DNA of 64,000 nucleotides from the NCBI GenBank assembly GCA_937929805.1, contig CALFUT010000034.1, forward strand, positions 62,001 through 126,000. Direction: 5' to 3'. Below the pieces are notes generated by a model. It was not told the DNA's origin and did not search any database. It was given only the letters and a program-made list of their open reading frames with translations. Both the position numbers and the translations under genes were made by a program. This DNA is from an uncultured Pirellulaceae bacterium (GTDB lineage: Bacteria; Planctomycetota; Planctomycetia; Pirellulales; Pirellulaceae). Below, piece by piece: positions 8,733 to 18,938 of the stretch. Each line of letters opens with the position of its first letter. Within the stretch, counting starts at the first letter, position 1.

Positions 8733-11627
8733 TTAAGGAAACGCGGCCTGCCCATTTGCAATCCTTAGCAACTGCTGGGCTTGTTCATGGTCGGGCTGAA
8801 GTTGGAGTGCGTTCGTAAGAGGCCGAATGGCGGCACGAAATTTCCCTAGCTCGACCAAGCAACGTCCGAAAGAAACGTGGGCCTTAACATTGTCTGGCTG
8901 GAGGCGAGTCACTCGATGGAAGCACCCCGCCGCGTTACTAAACTGGTTGCGATCGATCAACGCATTCCCGATCAGTAGCTGAATCTGAGGATCCGCTGGC
9001 ACTAACGATGCAGCGCTTTGTAACAGCTTGCCTAGTTCGGCAGCCGAAAGTGACTCGCTAAGCTGTTCGGCTTGTGTGAGCATTCGGTCGGCAAGATGGA
9101 TGCCCCGCGACAAATGTGGTAGCGTCTTTAACGCTTGCTTATGAAGATTGGCCGCGGTCGCCAGATCGATGTTAGCAGGGTTTGCAGTATGCTTACCGGC
9201 CCGGACTAGAATCGAACAGGCTTCCCGAATCGCGGATGATTTTTCGTTTGGATCACCATCAAATATCGACTTCGATTTCAGTTCGTCGTTCAGACAGGTT
9301 TCAAGAAACGCTAGGTTGTGAACCTTGTACTGACTTGCTTCGGGGCGATGGATGTCCAATGCAAAACGTTCCAAGACCGGTCGGTCCAGAGAATTGGTCG
9401 CCAGCTCAGCCGGCATGAACGATTCGATCTGATGAAGATCTAGCCATGCCATGCTGCGAATGTCGTCCGACGTTCGCCAACCGTAAGGATGAAGTGACTT
9501 TGCCTTGGCAAGATATTCATCACAAGCTTGATCGTCCCAGTGAATCGGAAGCCCACGTCCAATCAAGTAAATCGAATCGGGTGGTGCGAGCGCCGCATAC
9601 GCGTAGGTGAACTCTTCCGAGAAGGTTTTCAAAATCGTTTGAACCTCTTGCAGACTGCCGTCCAGCGAAACCCATTGGACGAACGTTCCTGAATCTGAAA
9701 GCCGTTCGCCCGCCAAACGGTAGTACTCCGAAGAAAAGAAACCGACATTGCCCGCGTGCCCTGGGCGCGATTTTCCATCACTGACGACGCAGTCGAATGT
9801 TTCGCTCACACGTCTGAGGAAATGGATTCCGTCACCTTGAACAATGGTGGCGTTTGGCAGCGAAGCAAGATCATGATTGTCCTGCGAGAAAATTTCTGAC
9901 GCTTGAATGACCGCCGGAGAAAGTTCGACGCAAGTAACGTTTTCGACCGACGGCTGAGTCGCCAGCTCGCCTGCAAGGATTCCCGTTCCAAGACCAATTG
10001 ATATCGCATTTAGTCGTTTGGGCGATTGGTTGTTGGCCATCGCATGAATAAGCAACGGCAGGTGGGCCAGCATTTTTTGTTTTTCATCAACGCCACCAAG
10101 GTTTTCTCCAATCACGATACCGTCGACGACCATTCGCTGCGACGTAATATCAGGGTTGGCCTGTTCCGTTCCCGCTACGACACTGACGGTCGCGACCGGT
10201 CCTTCACGATAGAAAACGATCTCTTGTCCGGGTGACAATGCGGTCATTCCAATCGGTTGCTGATTCACAAAAAGGTATCCAGCCGCCAAGAAGACGGCAA
10301 CGTTGACGACCAAAAACGAAGGACGCCAGCGCTGCGTAGCGAGGCCGGCCGCGATCGCTGCAATTGCAACCAAGACGATCAATGAGGTTTGCAAACCCAG
10401 AATCGGTATCAGCAAAAATCCGACGATGATCACGCCTGCGATATTTCCCGCAGCGATCGTAGCGTACGTTCGCCCTGTCGCGTCGGCGCTGGCCATTCCC
10501 GACTGCATGAGTATCGACACGGCTGCCGGAAAACTGGCTCCCGTCAAGCAGCTTGGCAGAATCAACAAACCGAAACAGGCAACGAACCTTTTACCAGCGA
10601 CTTCAGATCCTGACGTTGTGTCCATCAACCATCGTTGTCCCTCGCCCGCGACCAATCCGCAGAACACCGCCATCGCCACGAGGGAGGTCAGAGCGACTCC
10701 CAGTTGCAGAAAGCTGAACAGACTTGGTTGCCGCTGGACCGAGAACCAGCCGCAAATCCACGAGCCAAGTGCGACTCCGACTAAGTAGCTGGCCGCAACG
10801 ATCATGAAGCTATGGGTGTCCGTTCCGACCAGCAGAATCAATGCTCGCTGCCAGATAATTTCCATGCTCAACGAAGCGACTCCCGCCAGAAAAATCGCGA
10901 CCAAGATTGGAATCCGCTTAACTGTAGCTGGCGTCTGGGCTGCTGTTTTTACTGTCTCAAGTTCGTTTGAAGGGAGCGCCGGTTCGTCGGCTTGATCGGA
11001 CTTGGACAGAAAAATGCTGACTGCTCCGACCACAATCGCAACCAGTGCCGCAGCCAACAAGGTCGCTGCATGGCCGACGGTTTGAATCAGCCAGAATCCT
11101 GCCAACAATGCGCCTGCAGCGCCGCCAACTGTTTCTGCTGCGTACAACGTTCCAACGGTTTTCGTTGACTCGGTCCCTGTAGATTGGACCAATGTCGGAA
11201 GCACACCGCCAAGCATGATGTTCAATGGCACTAGCACCAAGGCGCCCAAAACCAACAACGCGGCATTTCCGGGCAAGGAAGAAGCGACGAATGGCAGAAG
11301 CGCATCGTCACACAGAAACAAAATCAATCCTTCCAGCACACCAATTCCTGCCAGCAATAACAGCCAGCTCGGTCGAGCCTTGGGCGGTCCTAGCCACTGG
11401 CCCAAGCCACTCGCGGAATCTCGAAAAAGGAATGCACCGATCGCCAATCCGGCCAGCGAAGCCGCGAGCGCAGTTGCGATCGTCAACGAAGAGGTCCCAA
11501 ACCACTGAATCAAGATCCTCGCCCAAACCAATTGTGCCAGCATTCCAACGGCTCCAGCGGCCAGCGCAACGGCAGCGCTTGTGGATCGACGTGCGAAAGG
11601 TTGGGTTGAAGTTGGTTGGCTGGCCAT
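8733..11627 (-). CDS. Membrane-embedded spermidine-synthase-like methyltransferase fold with TPR tail
   Basis: About 964 residues from ATG 11627; a TTG ten codons upstream is less likely. Roughly the first 460 residues are hydrophobic, with a dozen or more membrane segments resembling an MFS-like half. Next comes a spermidine-synthase/SAM-binding Rossmann domain (ISIGLGTGILAGELA, then VTCVELSPAVIQAS, VSDGKSRPGHAG and GTFVQWVSL). The C-terminus contains tetratricopeptide-like repeats (IGNALIDRNQFSNAAGCFHR, VSFGRCLVELGKFRAAIRPL). The fused membrane/spermidine-synthase family is widespread, but its reaction is mostly unproven; aminopropyl transfer should not be assumed. The TPR tail suggests a protein partner. 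It converges with the BBP7 gene. Confidence 0.85.
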   Translation of the reverse strand: MASQPTSTQPFARRSTSAAVALAAGAVGMLAQLVWARILIQWFGTSSLTIATALAASLAGLAIGAFLFRDSASGLGQWLGPPKARPSWLLLLAGIGVLEGLILFLCDDALLPFVASSLPGNAALLVLGALVLVPLNIMLGGVLPTLVQSTGTESTKTVGTLYAAETVGGAAGALLAGFWLIQTVGHAATLLAAALVAIVVGAVSIFLSKSDQADEPALPSNELETVKTAAQTPATVKRIPILVAIFLAGVASLSMEIIWQRALILLVGTDTHSFMIVAASYLVGVALGSWICGWFSVQRQPSLFSFLQLGVALTSLVAMAVFCGLVAGEGQRWLMDTTSGSEVAGKRFVACFGLLILPSCLTGASFPAAVSILMQSGMASADATGRTYATIAAGNIAGVIIVGFLLIPILGLQTSLIVLVAIAAIAAGLATQRWRPSFLVVNVAVFLAAGYLFVNQQPIGMTALSPGQEIVFYREGPVATVSVVAGTEQANPDITSQRMVVDGIVIGENLGGVDEKQKMLAHLPLLIHAMANNQSPKRLNAISIGLGTGILAGELATQPSVENVTCVELSPAVIQASEIFSQDNHDLASLPNATIVQGDGIHFLRRVSETFDCVVSDGKSRPGHAGNVGFFSSEYYRLAGERLSDSGTFVQWVSLDGSLQEVQTILKTFSEEFTYAYAALAPPDSIYLIGRGLPIHWDDQACDEYLAKAKSLHPYGWRTSDDIRSMAWLDLHQIESFMPAELATNSLDRPVLERFALDIHRPEASQYKVHNLAFLETCLNDELKSKSIFDGDPNEKSSAIREACSILVRAGKHTANPANIDLATAANLHKQALKTLPHLSRGIHLADRMLTQAEQLSESLSAAELGKLLQSAASLVPADPQIQLLIGNALIDRNQFSNAAGCFHRVTRLQPDNVKAHVSFGRCLVELGKFRAAIRPLTNALQLQPDHEQAQQLLRIANGQAAFP

Positions 11628-11905
11628 ATTGGTCAGTGTAAGCGAAAGCCGGATCAAATTGAGCGCGACTCATTACCAATCCCGCAAACTTTACCTGACC
11701 CAAATGATTGGCATACAGCATCAGGTTTCGCTGGACGGCAGACGTGGAACTCACTTGCCCGCGAAACAGGTGCATGCAGCGTTTTTATGATAACCGGCTC
11801 AACCCGACGTTCGATAAGGACTCATACGAACCCTACCTTTTCGCGCTTGCAACAAACGGTCTGACGACCTCAAGTTCGAGAAACCCTCAGCGGAAAATCT
11901 GATTG

Positions 11906-13810
11906 ATGAACTCTGGCAGCAAGAAAACGAACTCACACGAATCCATCAACCGCCGAGCCATGCTCAAATCGGCAGCGGCGGCCACCGTCACCGCTGCCGT
12001 ATCAGCAGGATCGGCTCATGGAGCCGGCTGTCGAAACACGAATGGGCCGGGGCCATTGGTTCAGCTTCGCGAGCGTCAGAAAACGAGCGGCAACCCAATT
12101 AAGACTCAGGCCGCGATGGACTACCGCACGTCGCTGGCTCAGTACGGCGGCCGGCTGGCCAGCCCAATCCGCGAGCTGTTCAACACTGCGCAGAAGAAAG
12201 ATTGCGTTCAGTTTGGCGTTCTGGTGATCGGATCGGGTTACGGAGCCTCTGTGACCGCGGCGCGGTTGTCGCAGCGATTGAATCCCAATTATCGAATCGC
12301 GATCTTGGAACGTGGCAAGGAATGGGTACCGGGGACCTTTCCTGACACCTTTGCCGGCTTGAACATGGAGGCTCGATCGATGCTGGCTGGTCCTACGCGA
12401 GGCCAATTGAATCAGCCGTTGGGTTTGTTCAATCTAATGATGAACGATGAAGTCAACATCATGGGCGGCAACGGGCTAGGCGGTGGCTCGTTGATCAATG
12501 CGAGTATTGCGTTGCGTCCTCACAGTGAGGTTTTTCAACAGGAGCGCTGGCCAGTCGCGTTGCGAAATGTTGAGGTTCTCGGCCCGTATTACGATCGGCT
12601 TGCGAAAGCGATGAGTCTTTCACGGACTCCGTTCGATCAAGTGCCAAAAGTTCGTGCTCGCAGGTTGGCGGCCCAGCGATTAAGTTCCAATCCCAACTTT
12701 TTTGACCGGTCGCATGTTTCAGTGATGTACGACTACCGGCATCTGGACAACCAGCTGCGGAATCCACAGGGAATGATCCAGCGTCCGTGCACTCTTTGTG
12801 GCGACTGCATCAACGGCTGTAACGTGGGTGCCAAAAATACTTTGGCGATGAACTATTTGCCGATGGCTCGACACAACGGCACTGAGATGTTCACCCAGGT
12901 GCAGGTGGATTCGATCGAGAAAATGCAGGGCTACTACCGTGTCCACATGACCTACATCGATGACAGCGAAAACAAGATCACGCGACATCCCGTCACCGTG
13001 AACTCGCATATCGTCGTGGTGGGAGCCGGAAGCCCTGGCAGCGCGGCGATCTTGTTGGATTCTCAGACCGATAACTTTCAGTTCTCGCCAAAATTGGGAC
13101 AACATTGGTCGGGCAACGGAGACACGATCGGTTTTGTCACGGGGATGGAGCCCGGTACCAACATCGGAGGCTTTTCAACGTATCCGACCACCAAGCCTCC
13201 TGTTGGGCCAACGGTGCAAACGTCTTTGAACTTTTATCGCGACTTTGACCTTCAAAAAAGGCTACTGATTCAAGATGCCGCCTTGCCTCGGGGCGTTGGG
13301 AACTTGTTTTCCGCATTGCTGCGAGATGTTGATTTGAATAACTCGATGGTGATGCTGGGCATGGGGCACGACGAGGGCAAGGGCCGTTTGATCAAACGGG
13401 ACGGTCGCTGGCAAATCAAGTGGGAAGGTTTGAAAGATAGCGACTATCGCAAAATGGTGTTCAGAGAATTTGAGCGATTGGCAGCGGCTCACGGTGGGCG
13501 TTACAAGCGACTGAAGGCATTCGGCGATAACTTAGTGACCGTTCATCCGCTGGGCGGTTGCGGGATGTCAGACAGTCCTCACGAGGGAGCCGTCAATCAC
13601 TTGGGGCAGGTCTACGACGGATCAGGAGGAGGCTTTGACGATTGTCAGACGGGGCAGGCGGCCGTTCACCACGGTTTGTATGTGGCGGACGCTTCGGTGA
13701 TTCCAACCGCTTTGGGGGTCAACCCCTACATGACGATCGGAGCGTTGGCGGAGCGAACGGCTTATCACATCGTGAACAATCCGAACCATGGGAATCTGTT
13801 TCAGGGATAG
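11906..13810 (+). CDS. Tat-exported GMC-family oxidoreductase (cholesterol-oxidase-like)
   Basis: About 634 residues from ATG 11906; the preceding TTG is also usable. The N-terminus carries NRRAML followed by an Ala-rich hydrophobic stretch, a likely twin-arginine signal. The FAD-binding motif VLVIGSGYGASVTAARL lies near residue 110, a second dinucleotide motif is VVVGAGSPGSAAILL, and the C-terminal catalytic region includes VHPLGGCGMSD and ALGVNPYMTIGALAE. These are hallmarks of GMC oxidoreductases close to cholesterol oxidase. A CTLCGDCINGC segment gives a C-x2-C-x2-C-x3-C spacing, which could bind an iron-sulfur centre. The natural alcohol or sterol substrate is unknown. Export of a folded FAD protein explains the Tat signal. 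Confidence 0.9.
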   Translation: MNSGSKKTNSHESINRRAMLKSAAAATVTAAVSAGSAHGAGCRNTNGPGPLVQLRERQKTSGNPIKTQAAMDYRTSLAQYGGRLASPIRELFNTAQKKDCVQFGVLVIGSGYGASVTAARLSQRLNPNYRIAILERGKEWVPGTFPDTFAGLNMEARSMLAGPTRGQLNQPLGLFNLMMNDEVNIMGGNGLGGGSLINASIALRPHSEVFQQERWPVALRNVEVLGPYYDRLAKAMSLSRTPFDQVPKVRARRLAAQRLSSNPNFFDRSHVSVMYDYRHLDNQLRNPQGMIQRPCTLCGDCINGCNVGAKNTLAMNYLPMARHNGTEMFTQVQVDSIEKMQGYYRVHMTYIDDSENKITRHPVTVNSHIVVVGAGSPGSAAILLDSQTDNFQFSPKLGQHWSGNGDTIGFVTGMEPGTNIGGFSTYPTTKPPVGPTVQTSLNFYRDFDLQKRLLIQDAALPRGVGNLFSALLRDVDLNNSMVMLGMGHDEGKGRLIKRDGRWQIKWEGLKDSDYRKMVFREFERLAAAHGGRYKRLKAFGDNLVTVHPLGGCGMSDSPHEGAVNHLGQVYDGSGGGFDDCQTGQAAVHHGLYVADASVIPTALGVNPYMTIGALAERTAYHIVNNPNHGNLFQG

Positions 13811-13835
13811 GGGACAGCAACAGTAGGCCGCGCAC

Positions 13836-13918
13836 GGAGGGGAAGGCTCCGTCCGCTCCATCGAATCAACACGTGTTGCAGTCGATTTTGGCTCGGGCGG
13901 AGCCTCGCCCTCCCGATC
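13836..13918. repeat. Dispersed palindromic repeat, copy 1
   Basis: Inverted-repeat element: left arm GGAGGGGAAGGCTCCGTCCG, right arm CGGGCGGAGCCTCGCCCTCC, separated by a variable loop. A second copy lies at 61990-62073. Translated, it gives the REGEAPSEP-type peptides I associate with planctomycete genomes. Confidence 0.75.
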
Positions 13919-14311
13919 GTCGCTACCTAAACGAAGATCTACATTCTCGTTCTACCCTCGTGGGTTGAAAGCGACCGCGAAAACGGTCAACAGCGTTTGA
14001 CGGATCGCCATCGAAAGCGTAAAACGTGTGGCTCGATTTGAGAAATCCAGCGATGCCTGCCTGTGAGTGGGCTCCGCGAGGAGGAGCCGTGAATCTGGTC
14101 AGGCCTGAAATATGGAGCAGCCATAAGCGGGGTACTTTTGTGCGGAGCCCTCTCGTTGGCAGGCTTTTTTTGTAATTGAAGAAAAGCCGTTCACCTCGTT
14201 TGGCGTCTAGCCGCAGGCGTCACCGTTATGGAACGAGCGAAACGCGGTCGCCTCCGGCTTGTCGTCAAACAGTTTTATGTAAAAGTCGCGTTGTCCAAGA
14301 GCTTGATTGAT
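13919..14311. other. Intergenic region after the GMC gene
   Basis: The remaining non-coding stretch has a short hairpin (GGCTCC...GGAGCC, 14070-14088) and a T-run at 14164-14170 after GGCAGGC that could help terminate plus-strand transcription. The 14200-14280 part is GC-rich, with short repeated CGC/CGG blocks. No gene is supported. Confidence 0.4.
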
Positions 14312-17300
14312 TTAACTACCATTCACCAGCTCGGCCGCCATGACCTGAATCCCTTTCAGGTCAACTTTTCCTGTTCCCAAAACCGGCAACGCTTCGACGC
14401 GAAGGAAACTGTCGGCCGACGGGATGAACAGGTTCGGAAGCCCGGCGTCGGTCAGTGACTGCCGCATCTCGTCCACGGATTTCTTGTCGGTGGCATACAA
14501 GACGATCAAACGCTCGCCCTTTTTCACGTCAGGCACTGCGGTGACGGCCGCCAATGGCTGATCGTCGGTGTCGTCTTCCGGAGTGTCGTCTAAAAACTTC
14601 GACAGCACTTCTTCGATCTTCACGTGCGGCACCATCTCGCCACCGATCTTGCTAAAACGACTGATTCGTCCGGTGATTTGAATGAACCCATCTTCGTCCA
14701 AAATCGCAACGTCACCGGTTTTGTACCATCCATCCTTCAGTACTTCGGCGGTGGCTTCGGGTTGGTCTAGATAACCTTTCATCACGTTTGGCCCGGTGAT
14801 CCACAGCATGCCGGACTGCCCAGGACCAAGTTCTTTGTCGGAGTCTAGGTCGATGATCTTTGCCGCCACGTTGCAGATCGTGCGACCGACGGTTCCCTCT
14901 TTGGCGTCCACTTGAAACTTGGCGGATGCCTGTCTTGAATGGGGCACATTCACTGCGGTGATCGGTGACAGCTCCGTCGCGCCGTAACCTTCGACAGGAC
15001 GAACGCCGAATTTGTCTTCAAACTGCTGACATAGCTCGGGTGGCAATCGCTCGGCCCCAGCGACCACGATATCCAACGTTTTGAATTGCTCGGGCGTGCA
15101 GCGCCTCAAATAGGATCTCAGGAAAGTGGGCGTCGCTACTAAGATTGTTCCTTGGCACTTTTCGACCAGCTTGCCCACGACTTTTGCATCCAATGGGCTA
15201 AAGTGGTAGCCGACTGCAATGTCGCATGCCAACGGCGTCCACAGCGTGACGGTGTAGCCCATCGCGTGGAAGAATGGCAGCACGCCGATCAGCGAATCGT
15301 TTGAGTTCAGCTGCGCAACCCCGTCGATGCCTTCAATGTTGGTCGCGATGTTTTGCTGCGTCAGCATGACTCCCTTGGGCACGCCCGTCGACCCGGACGT
15401 GTACACAATGGTCATCATGTCGTCGGGTTGCAGCTTGTTCAAACCAAGATTGGAACAAAGCAAGCCGCCCGGCACCGCGTAGGCTTGGAATGCCGCCACG
15501 GCCTTGTCGGCACCCGATACTTTGTCCTTCAAGTCGTCCAGAAACTCGACCTTGCAATCAAGCTCCAGCCCCAGTTTGTCCATCACTTTGCGAGTCGTTA
15601 GGACTCGCTTCAGGCCTGCGTTTTTGATGCAGAAGTTAATTAGCTCCTCCGACAGCGTGTAGTTCAGGTTCACGACCACTCGTTTGTCGACCGAAAGTGC
15701 GACGTTCACGATCGCTCCACCAACGGAGGGTGGAATCAACACGCCGACCCGTTCTTCGCCCACGTCGAGCACATGTTTTCGAAGCAATCGTCTAAGCACC
15801 AAGATCCGGGTCAGCAGCGAGCCGCCGGTTTCCTGCTGTTGAGTCGAATCAGAGATTTTGGTTTTGAACTTCCGGCGTTTGCACGCAGTGATCATGCGAG
15901 CCGCCGGGGCAGCAAATTTTCCTACGCGGTGAGACACAGCTTGGGCTCCCAATCGAGTAACGGCTTGTTGAATTTCAAAAACGTCTGTCGGATCATTAAC
16001 CGGTTCACCGATGTGAATCGAAATGCCTCGACGAAACGAATTGGGCAGTTTCGTGATGGATCGACCGCCCTGATAACTAAAGATGCTTCCCCACAACTCA
16101 TCAAAATACATCGGAATGACCGGCACCGGGTCTTTGGGGTCGTTCATTTTGGTGATGCCGGGCTTGAAGGTGCGAACCTGTCGCGATCGAGAAATGCCTC
16201 CTTCTGGAAACAGCCCAAGATGTTCACCATTTTTGACTGCCGTGCGGGCCGTTTTCAATCCTTCGCGAATTGATTTTGGGCCCCCGGAAATCAAAATCAG
16301 ACCGCAGAATCGAGCCCACGCTCCCGTTAGTTTGCCGGCAAAGTTTCCAGCCCACGCGACGGTGCGAGGAATTCCCGGTACCAACACCAGAATGATGGCT
16401 CCATCCAGCCAGCTGCTGTGATTGGCCGCAAGGATCGCTCCCGAATCTTTTGGAAGGTTTTCTGCTCCGTAAATTCTATTCCGGTAGAGAACCGAAAACA
16501 GGCAGCCGACCGCAAGTCGAGCCATTGGTTTGCCCAGCCGGTAAAGAGAATAGCCAATGACGGGCAACGTCATCAGAGCCATCAACAGAAAGTTCTGCCG
16601 AGCCGTCAGCAGTGGCAGCTTGCCTGACTGGAGGATCACTTTCTTCACGTGCCGGCGATCATCGCTTTCAGGGAATGACGATTCGTACGTCTTCAATGAA
16701 ACGGCTTGGTTGCGTTTGGAACGCTGACTGACGTCTGCCGTTACCAGCGAGTTGATTGCCGCAATCCGTGTGGCGGGATCGTCTTTGGCTTGAGCCACGT
16801 AGTCCGACAGATCAGGAGCCGAATCGACCGCCGTCGCCGTGTCGCCCGCCTCGTCCCAAGCCGCGTTCAGCCGTTGGGTCAACGATTCAATCTGGCGTTT
16901 TTGAGGCTCATTCAGTTCACCGGTTTGCAGACTTGGTGGCAGATTGCCCAGCGATCCTTGGTACGTTGGCCAACCGGTCAGCATGATCAGAAAAGCCATC
17001 ATCGCGATCCCGGAAAACATCAGGCAGTTCGTGGCCGATAGAATCGCGCCGCGGGTGGCGACCGGGCTGCGGTGCTGTAGGTAACTGCTAAGCGGCACAT
17101 CGAAGAACCCGGCACTAATCCCCAAGCCAGCCAGCAGAACGCACGCGATTGCGGTTCCCGCTGACGATTCGCTGCCAAGGAAATCGGCAGGAGCGAAAAA
17201 CAGCAATACGCTGAAGAACGCCATCCCAATGGCTCCCCACGGCACGAGGCCCAGCTCGATGTTGTCCCCCGATGCGAGCCCCGCCAAGACACTGCCCAGG

Positions 17301-18172
17301 CCCACGCCCAGCAACAGCGACACCAGCAGCGGCGTTCGTTCCGATTCGGTGATGCCTCCACTTTGATCCGCGAAAATATCGATGTTCAACTGAGCGAACG
17401 AAGCGATGGCCCAGAAGAAAATGACTCCCAACGCAACACGGAACAACGGTCCGCTTTTGAACAGGCTTGCGATGTCGGCCACATTTTCTCCAGCGAAGTT
17501 CACTGGAAACGTTGCCGACGGACGAGCCGCAGGCATCCGTTGGATTAGCAGGCTAACGCCCGTTCCGACAATCGCGATCCCGACCAACACCAACGCCGTT
17601 AACCAGACATTTTCTTGGCCGTGCGTGCCTGCGACATCCGCAAGTTTGCCTCCAACGCCCATCCCAATAACGACGGCCGAAAGCGTGGCCAGATTGAAAA
17701 TCCCATTGCCTTTGCTGATTTCATTTTCACCCAGCAGCTCGGGAATCGTCCCAACCTTTGACGGCGCAAAGAGCGCGCTTTGGGCTCCCATGAAAAACAC
17801 CGCCGCCATCAACAAGAACAGGCTCTGGCAAAGGAGTGCCACAACGCCCAACGCCATGATGATGATTTCTGCGATCTTGCAAGCGACGATGACTTGTCGC
17901 TTGGAGAAACGATCGGCCAGCCAGCCGGCTGGCGAAGCGAACAGAATATACGGCAACACAAAACAGACGGTTCCGAACATCAGAATCTGTCCGTAGTATT
18001 CCGGACCGACGAAGGTCTTGCCCACGCCAATCACGAACCAACGGAAAATGTTGTCGTTGATGGCCGTTAGCCAGTTCGTCCACAAGAGACCTTGGAATCC
18101 GGGCTTCCAAAGATTACTGGTTTCCGCAGTCGCGTCGGCCGCGATGCTGTCTGGGGCAGATGGTGAGGTCAT
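14312..18172 (-). CDS. MFS transporter, acyltransferase and AMP-dependent acyl ligase fusion (Aas/LplT-like)
   Basis: 1286 residues, three modules. Residues about 25-420 are a 12-helix MFS transporter similar to the lysophospholipid flippase LplT. Near 560-760 is a PlsC acyltransferase with NHSSWLDG (the H-x4-D catalytic pair) and FPEGGISRS (the substrate-binding EGxxR-type block). From about 790 is an AMP-forming ligase with IVYTSGSTGVPKGVML, YGATELSP and YKTGDVAILDEDG. In E. coli, LplT and the bifunctional Aas re-import and re-acylate lysophospholipids; here all three activities sit on one chain. A role in membrane lipid repair is inferred from this domain order. The ATG at 18172 is followed by a cytoplasmic leader before the first helix. 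Confidence 0.9.
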   Translation of the reverse strand: MTSPSAPDSIAADATAETSNLWKPGFQGLLWTNWLTAINDNIFRWFVIGVGKTFVGPEYYGQILMFGTVCFVLPYILFASPAGWLADRFSKRQVIVACKIAEIIIMALGVVALLCQSLFLLMAAVFFMGAQSALFAPSKVGTIPELLGENEISKGNGIFNLATLSAVVIGMGVGGKLADVAGTHGQENVWLTALVLVGIAIVGTGVSLLIQRMPAARPSATFPVNFAGENVADIASLFKSGPLFRVALGVIFFWAIASFAQLNIDIFADQSGGITESERTPLLVSLLLGVGLGSVLAGLASGDNIELGLVPWGAIGMAFFSVLLFFAPADFLGSESSAGTAIACVLLAGLGISAGFFDVPLSSYLQHRSPVATRGAILSATNCLMFSGIAMMAFLIMLTGWPTYQGSLGNLPPSLQTGELNEPQKRQIESLTQRLNAAWDEAGDTATAVDSAPDLSDYVAQAKDDPATRIAAINSLVTADVSQRSKRNQAVSLKTYESSFPESDDRRHVKKVILQSGKLPLLTARQNFLLMALMTLPVIGYSLYRLGKPMARLAVGCLFSVLYRNRIYGAENLPKDSGAILAANHSSWLDGAIILVLVPGIPRTVAWAGNFAGKLTGAWARFCGLILISGGPKSIREGLKTARTAVKNGEHLGLFPEGGISRSRQVRTFKPGITKMNDPKDPVPVIPMYFDELWGSIFSYQGGRSITKLPNSFRRGISIHIGEPVNDPTDVFEIQQAVTRLGAQAVSHRVGKFAAPAARMITACKRRKFKTKISDSTQQQETGGSLLTRILVLRRLLRKHVLDVGEERVGVLIPPSVGGAIVNVALSVDKRVVVNLNYTLSEELINFCIKNAGLKRVLTTRKVMDKLGLELDCKVEFLDDLKDKVSGADKAVAAFQAYAVPGGLLCSNLGLNKLQPDDMMTIVYTSGSTGVPKGVMLTQQNIATNIEGIDGVAQLNSNDSLIGVLPFFHAMGYTVTLWTPLACDIAVGYHFSPLDAKVVGKLVEKCQGTILVATPTFLRSYLRRCTPEQFKTLDIVVAGAERLPPELCQQFEDKFGVRPVEGYGATELSPITAVNVPHSRQASAKFQVDAKEGTVGRTICNVAAKIIDLDSDKELGPGQSGMLWITGPNVMKGYLDQPEATAEVLKDGWYKTGDVAILDEDGFIQITGRISRFSKIGGEMVPHVKIEEVLSKFLDDTPEDDTDDQPLAAVTAVPDVKKGERLIVLYATDKKSVDEMRQSLTDAGLPNLFIPSADSFLRVEALPVLGTGKVDLKGIQVMAAELVNGS

Positions 18173-18599
18173 GAAAATCGATCAACTGGTTGGTGCTTTG
18201 TCACAACCTGAAACGCGGATCGGGTTCTCACAGAACCTCGCGTCCTTGCTGCGTCCGTGCTCTGCCATCCGGAACAATTCAGTAGCCGCGAAGCACGAGG
18301 TTGAGATTGTCAGGTGGCAAATTTTCGCTTGTTCGTGGCGAGCTCCGAATCCCCAGAAAACAGGCCTCGCACTCTCATAACATAGCGGGAACCACTGGCT
18401 AAACGCTACCCGTTTAATCTCATTTGCATCACCGAGTTCCGCTTTTGTTGGCGAAAGTCGTCCATGACGCTTCGTATCGCAAATGCTGATTGTGACGGTT
18501 AGCCAGTATTGGCTCAATTCGCGCGAACAAAGGAACGATGACACCTTCTAGGTTAACTTTCGATTTTCGATCTCCTCCTCCCAGTTATCCACACGACGC
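18173..18599. other. Divergent intergenic region, 427 bases
   Basis: This lies between the minus-strand lipid-repair fusion and the plus-strand small membrane protein. A minus frame of about 120 residues spans 18182-18544 but shows no family features, membrane segments or convincing start. I see no structured RNA or repeat. Confidence 0.4.
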
Positions 18600-18938
18600 A
18601 TGCATCGAACCTCCATCATGGCATTGGGTTTTTTCCTGATCTTCTTGGGTGTCCAGTTGAACGTGGTCGAGCGATACGTGATGACGCCTCGTATGGCGAA
18701 TCTAATGTCGGCCGATGGCACTCTCCGGTCGGCGATACGTGAGCCGATCAACAATGTTCGCAACGCGAACACGGCCTACGAATCGCCGTATTATCAGGCG
18801 TCGTACCAGACTCCAACTACCATTTCCTCATTCTCGCCGGCTGCACGAGAAATTCGTCCACCGCGATGGCTGTGCTGGCCCGTCCTGTTCCTTGGAGCCG
18901 TGGTCCTGATCAACGGTTTGACTTTGCGTCGCGGTTAA
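18600..18938 (+). CDS. Small two-helix membrane protein
   Basis: 112 residues from ATG 18600. A hydrophobic segment at residues 6-23 (IMALGFFLIFLGVQLNVVE) and another near the C-terminus (WLCWPVLFLGAVVLINGLTL) flank a soluble loop of about 70 residues rich in Ala, Asn, Ser and Tyr. No enzymatic motif or named family is recognised; it resembles small planctomycete inner-membrane proteins. It stands alone between two minus-strand genes. Confidence 0.65.
   Translation: MHRTSIMALGFFLIFLGVQLNVVERYVMTPRMANLMSADGTLRSAIREPINNVRNANTAYESPYYQASYQTPTTISSFSPAAREIRPPRWLCWPVLFLGAVVLINGLTLRRG

Noticed and set aside
18182-18544. Minus frame of 120 codons upstream of the lipid-repair fusion
   Set aside because: It has no family features or ordered hydrophobic pattern and no convincing start.
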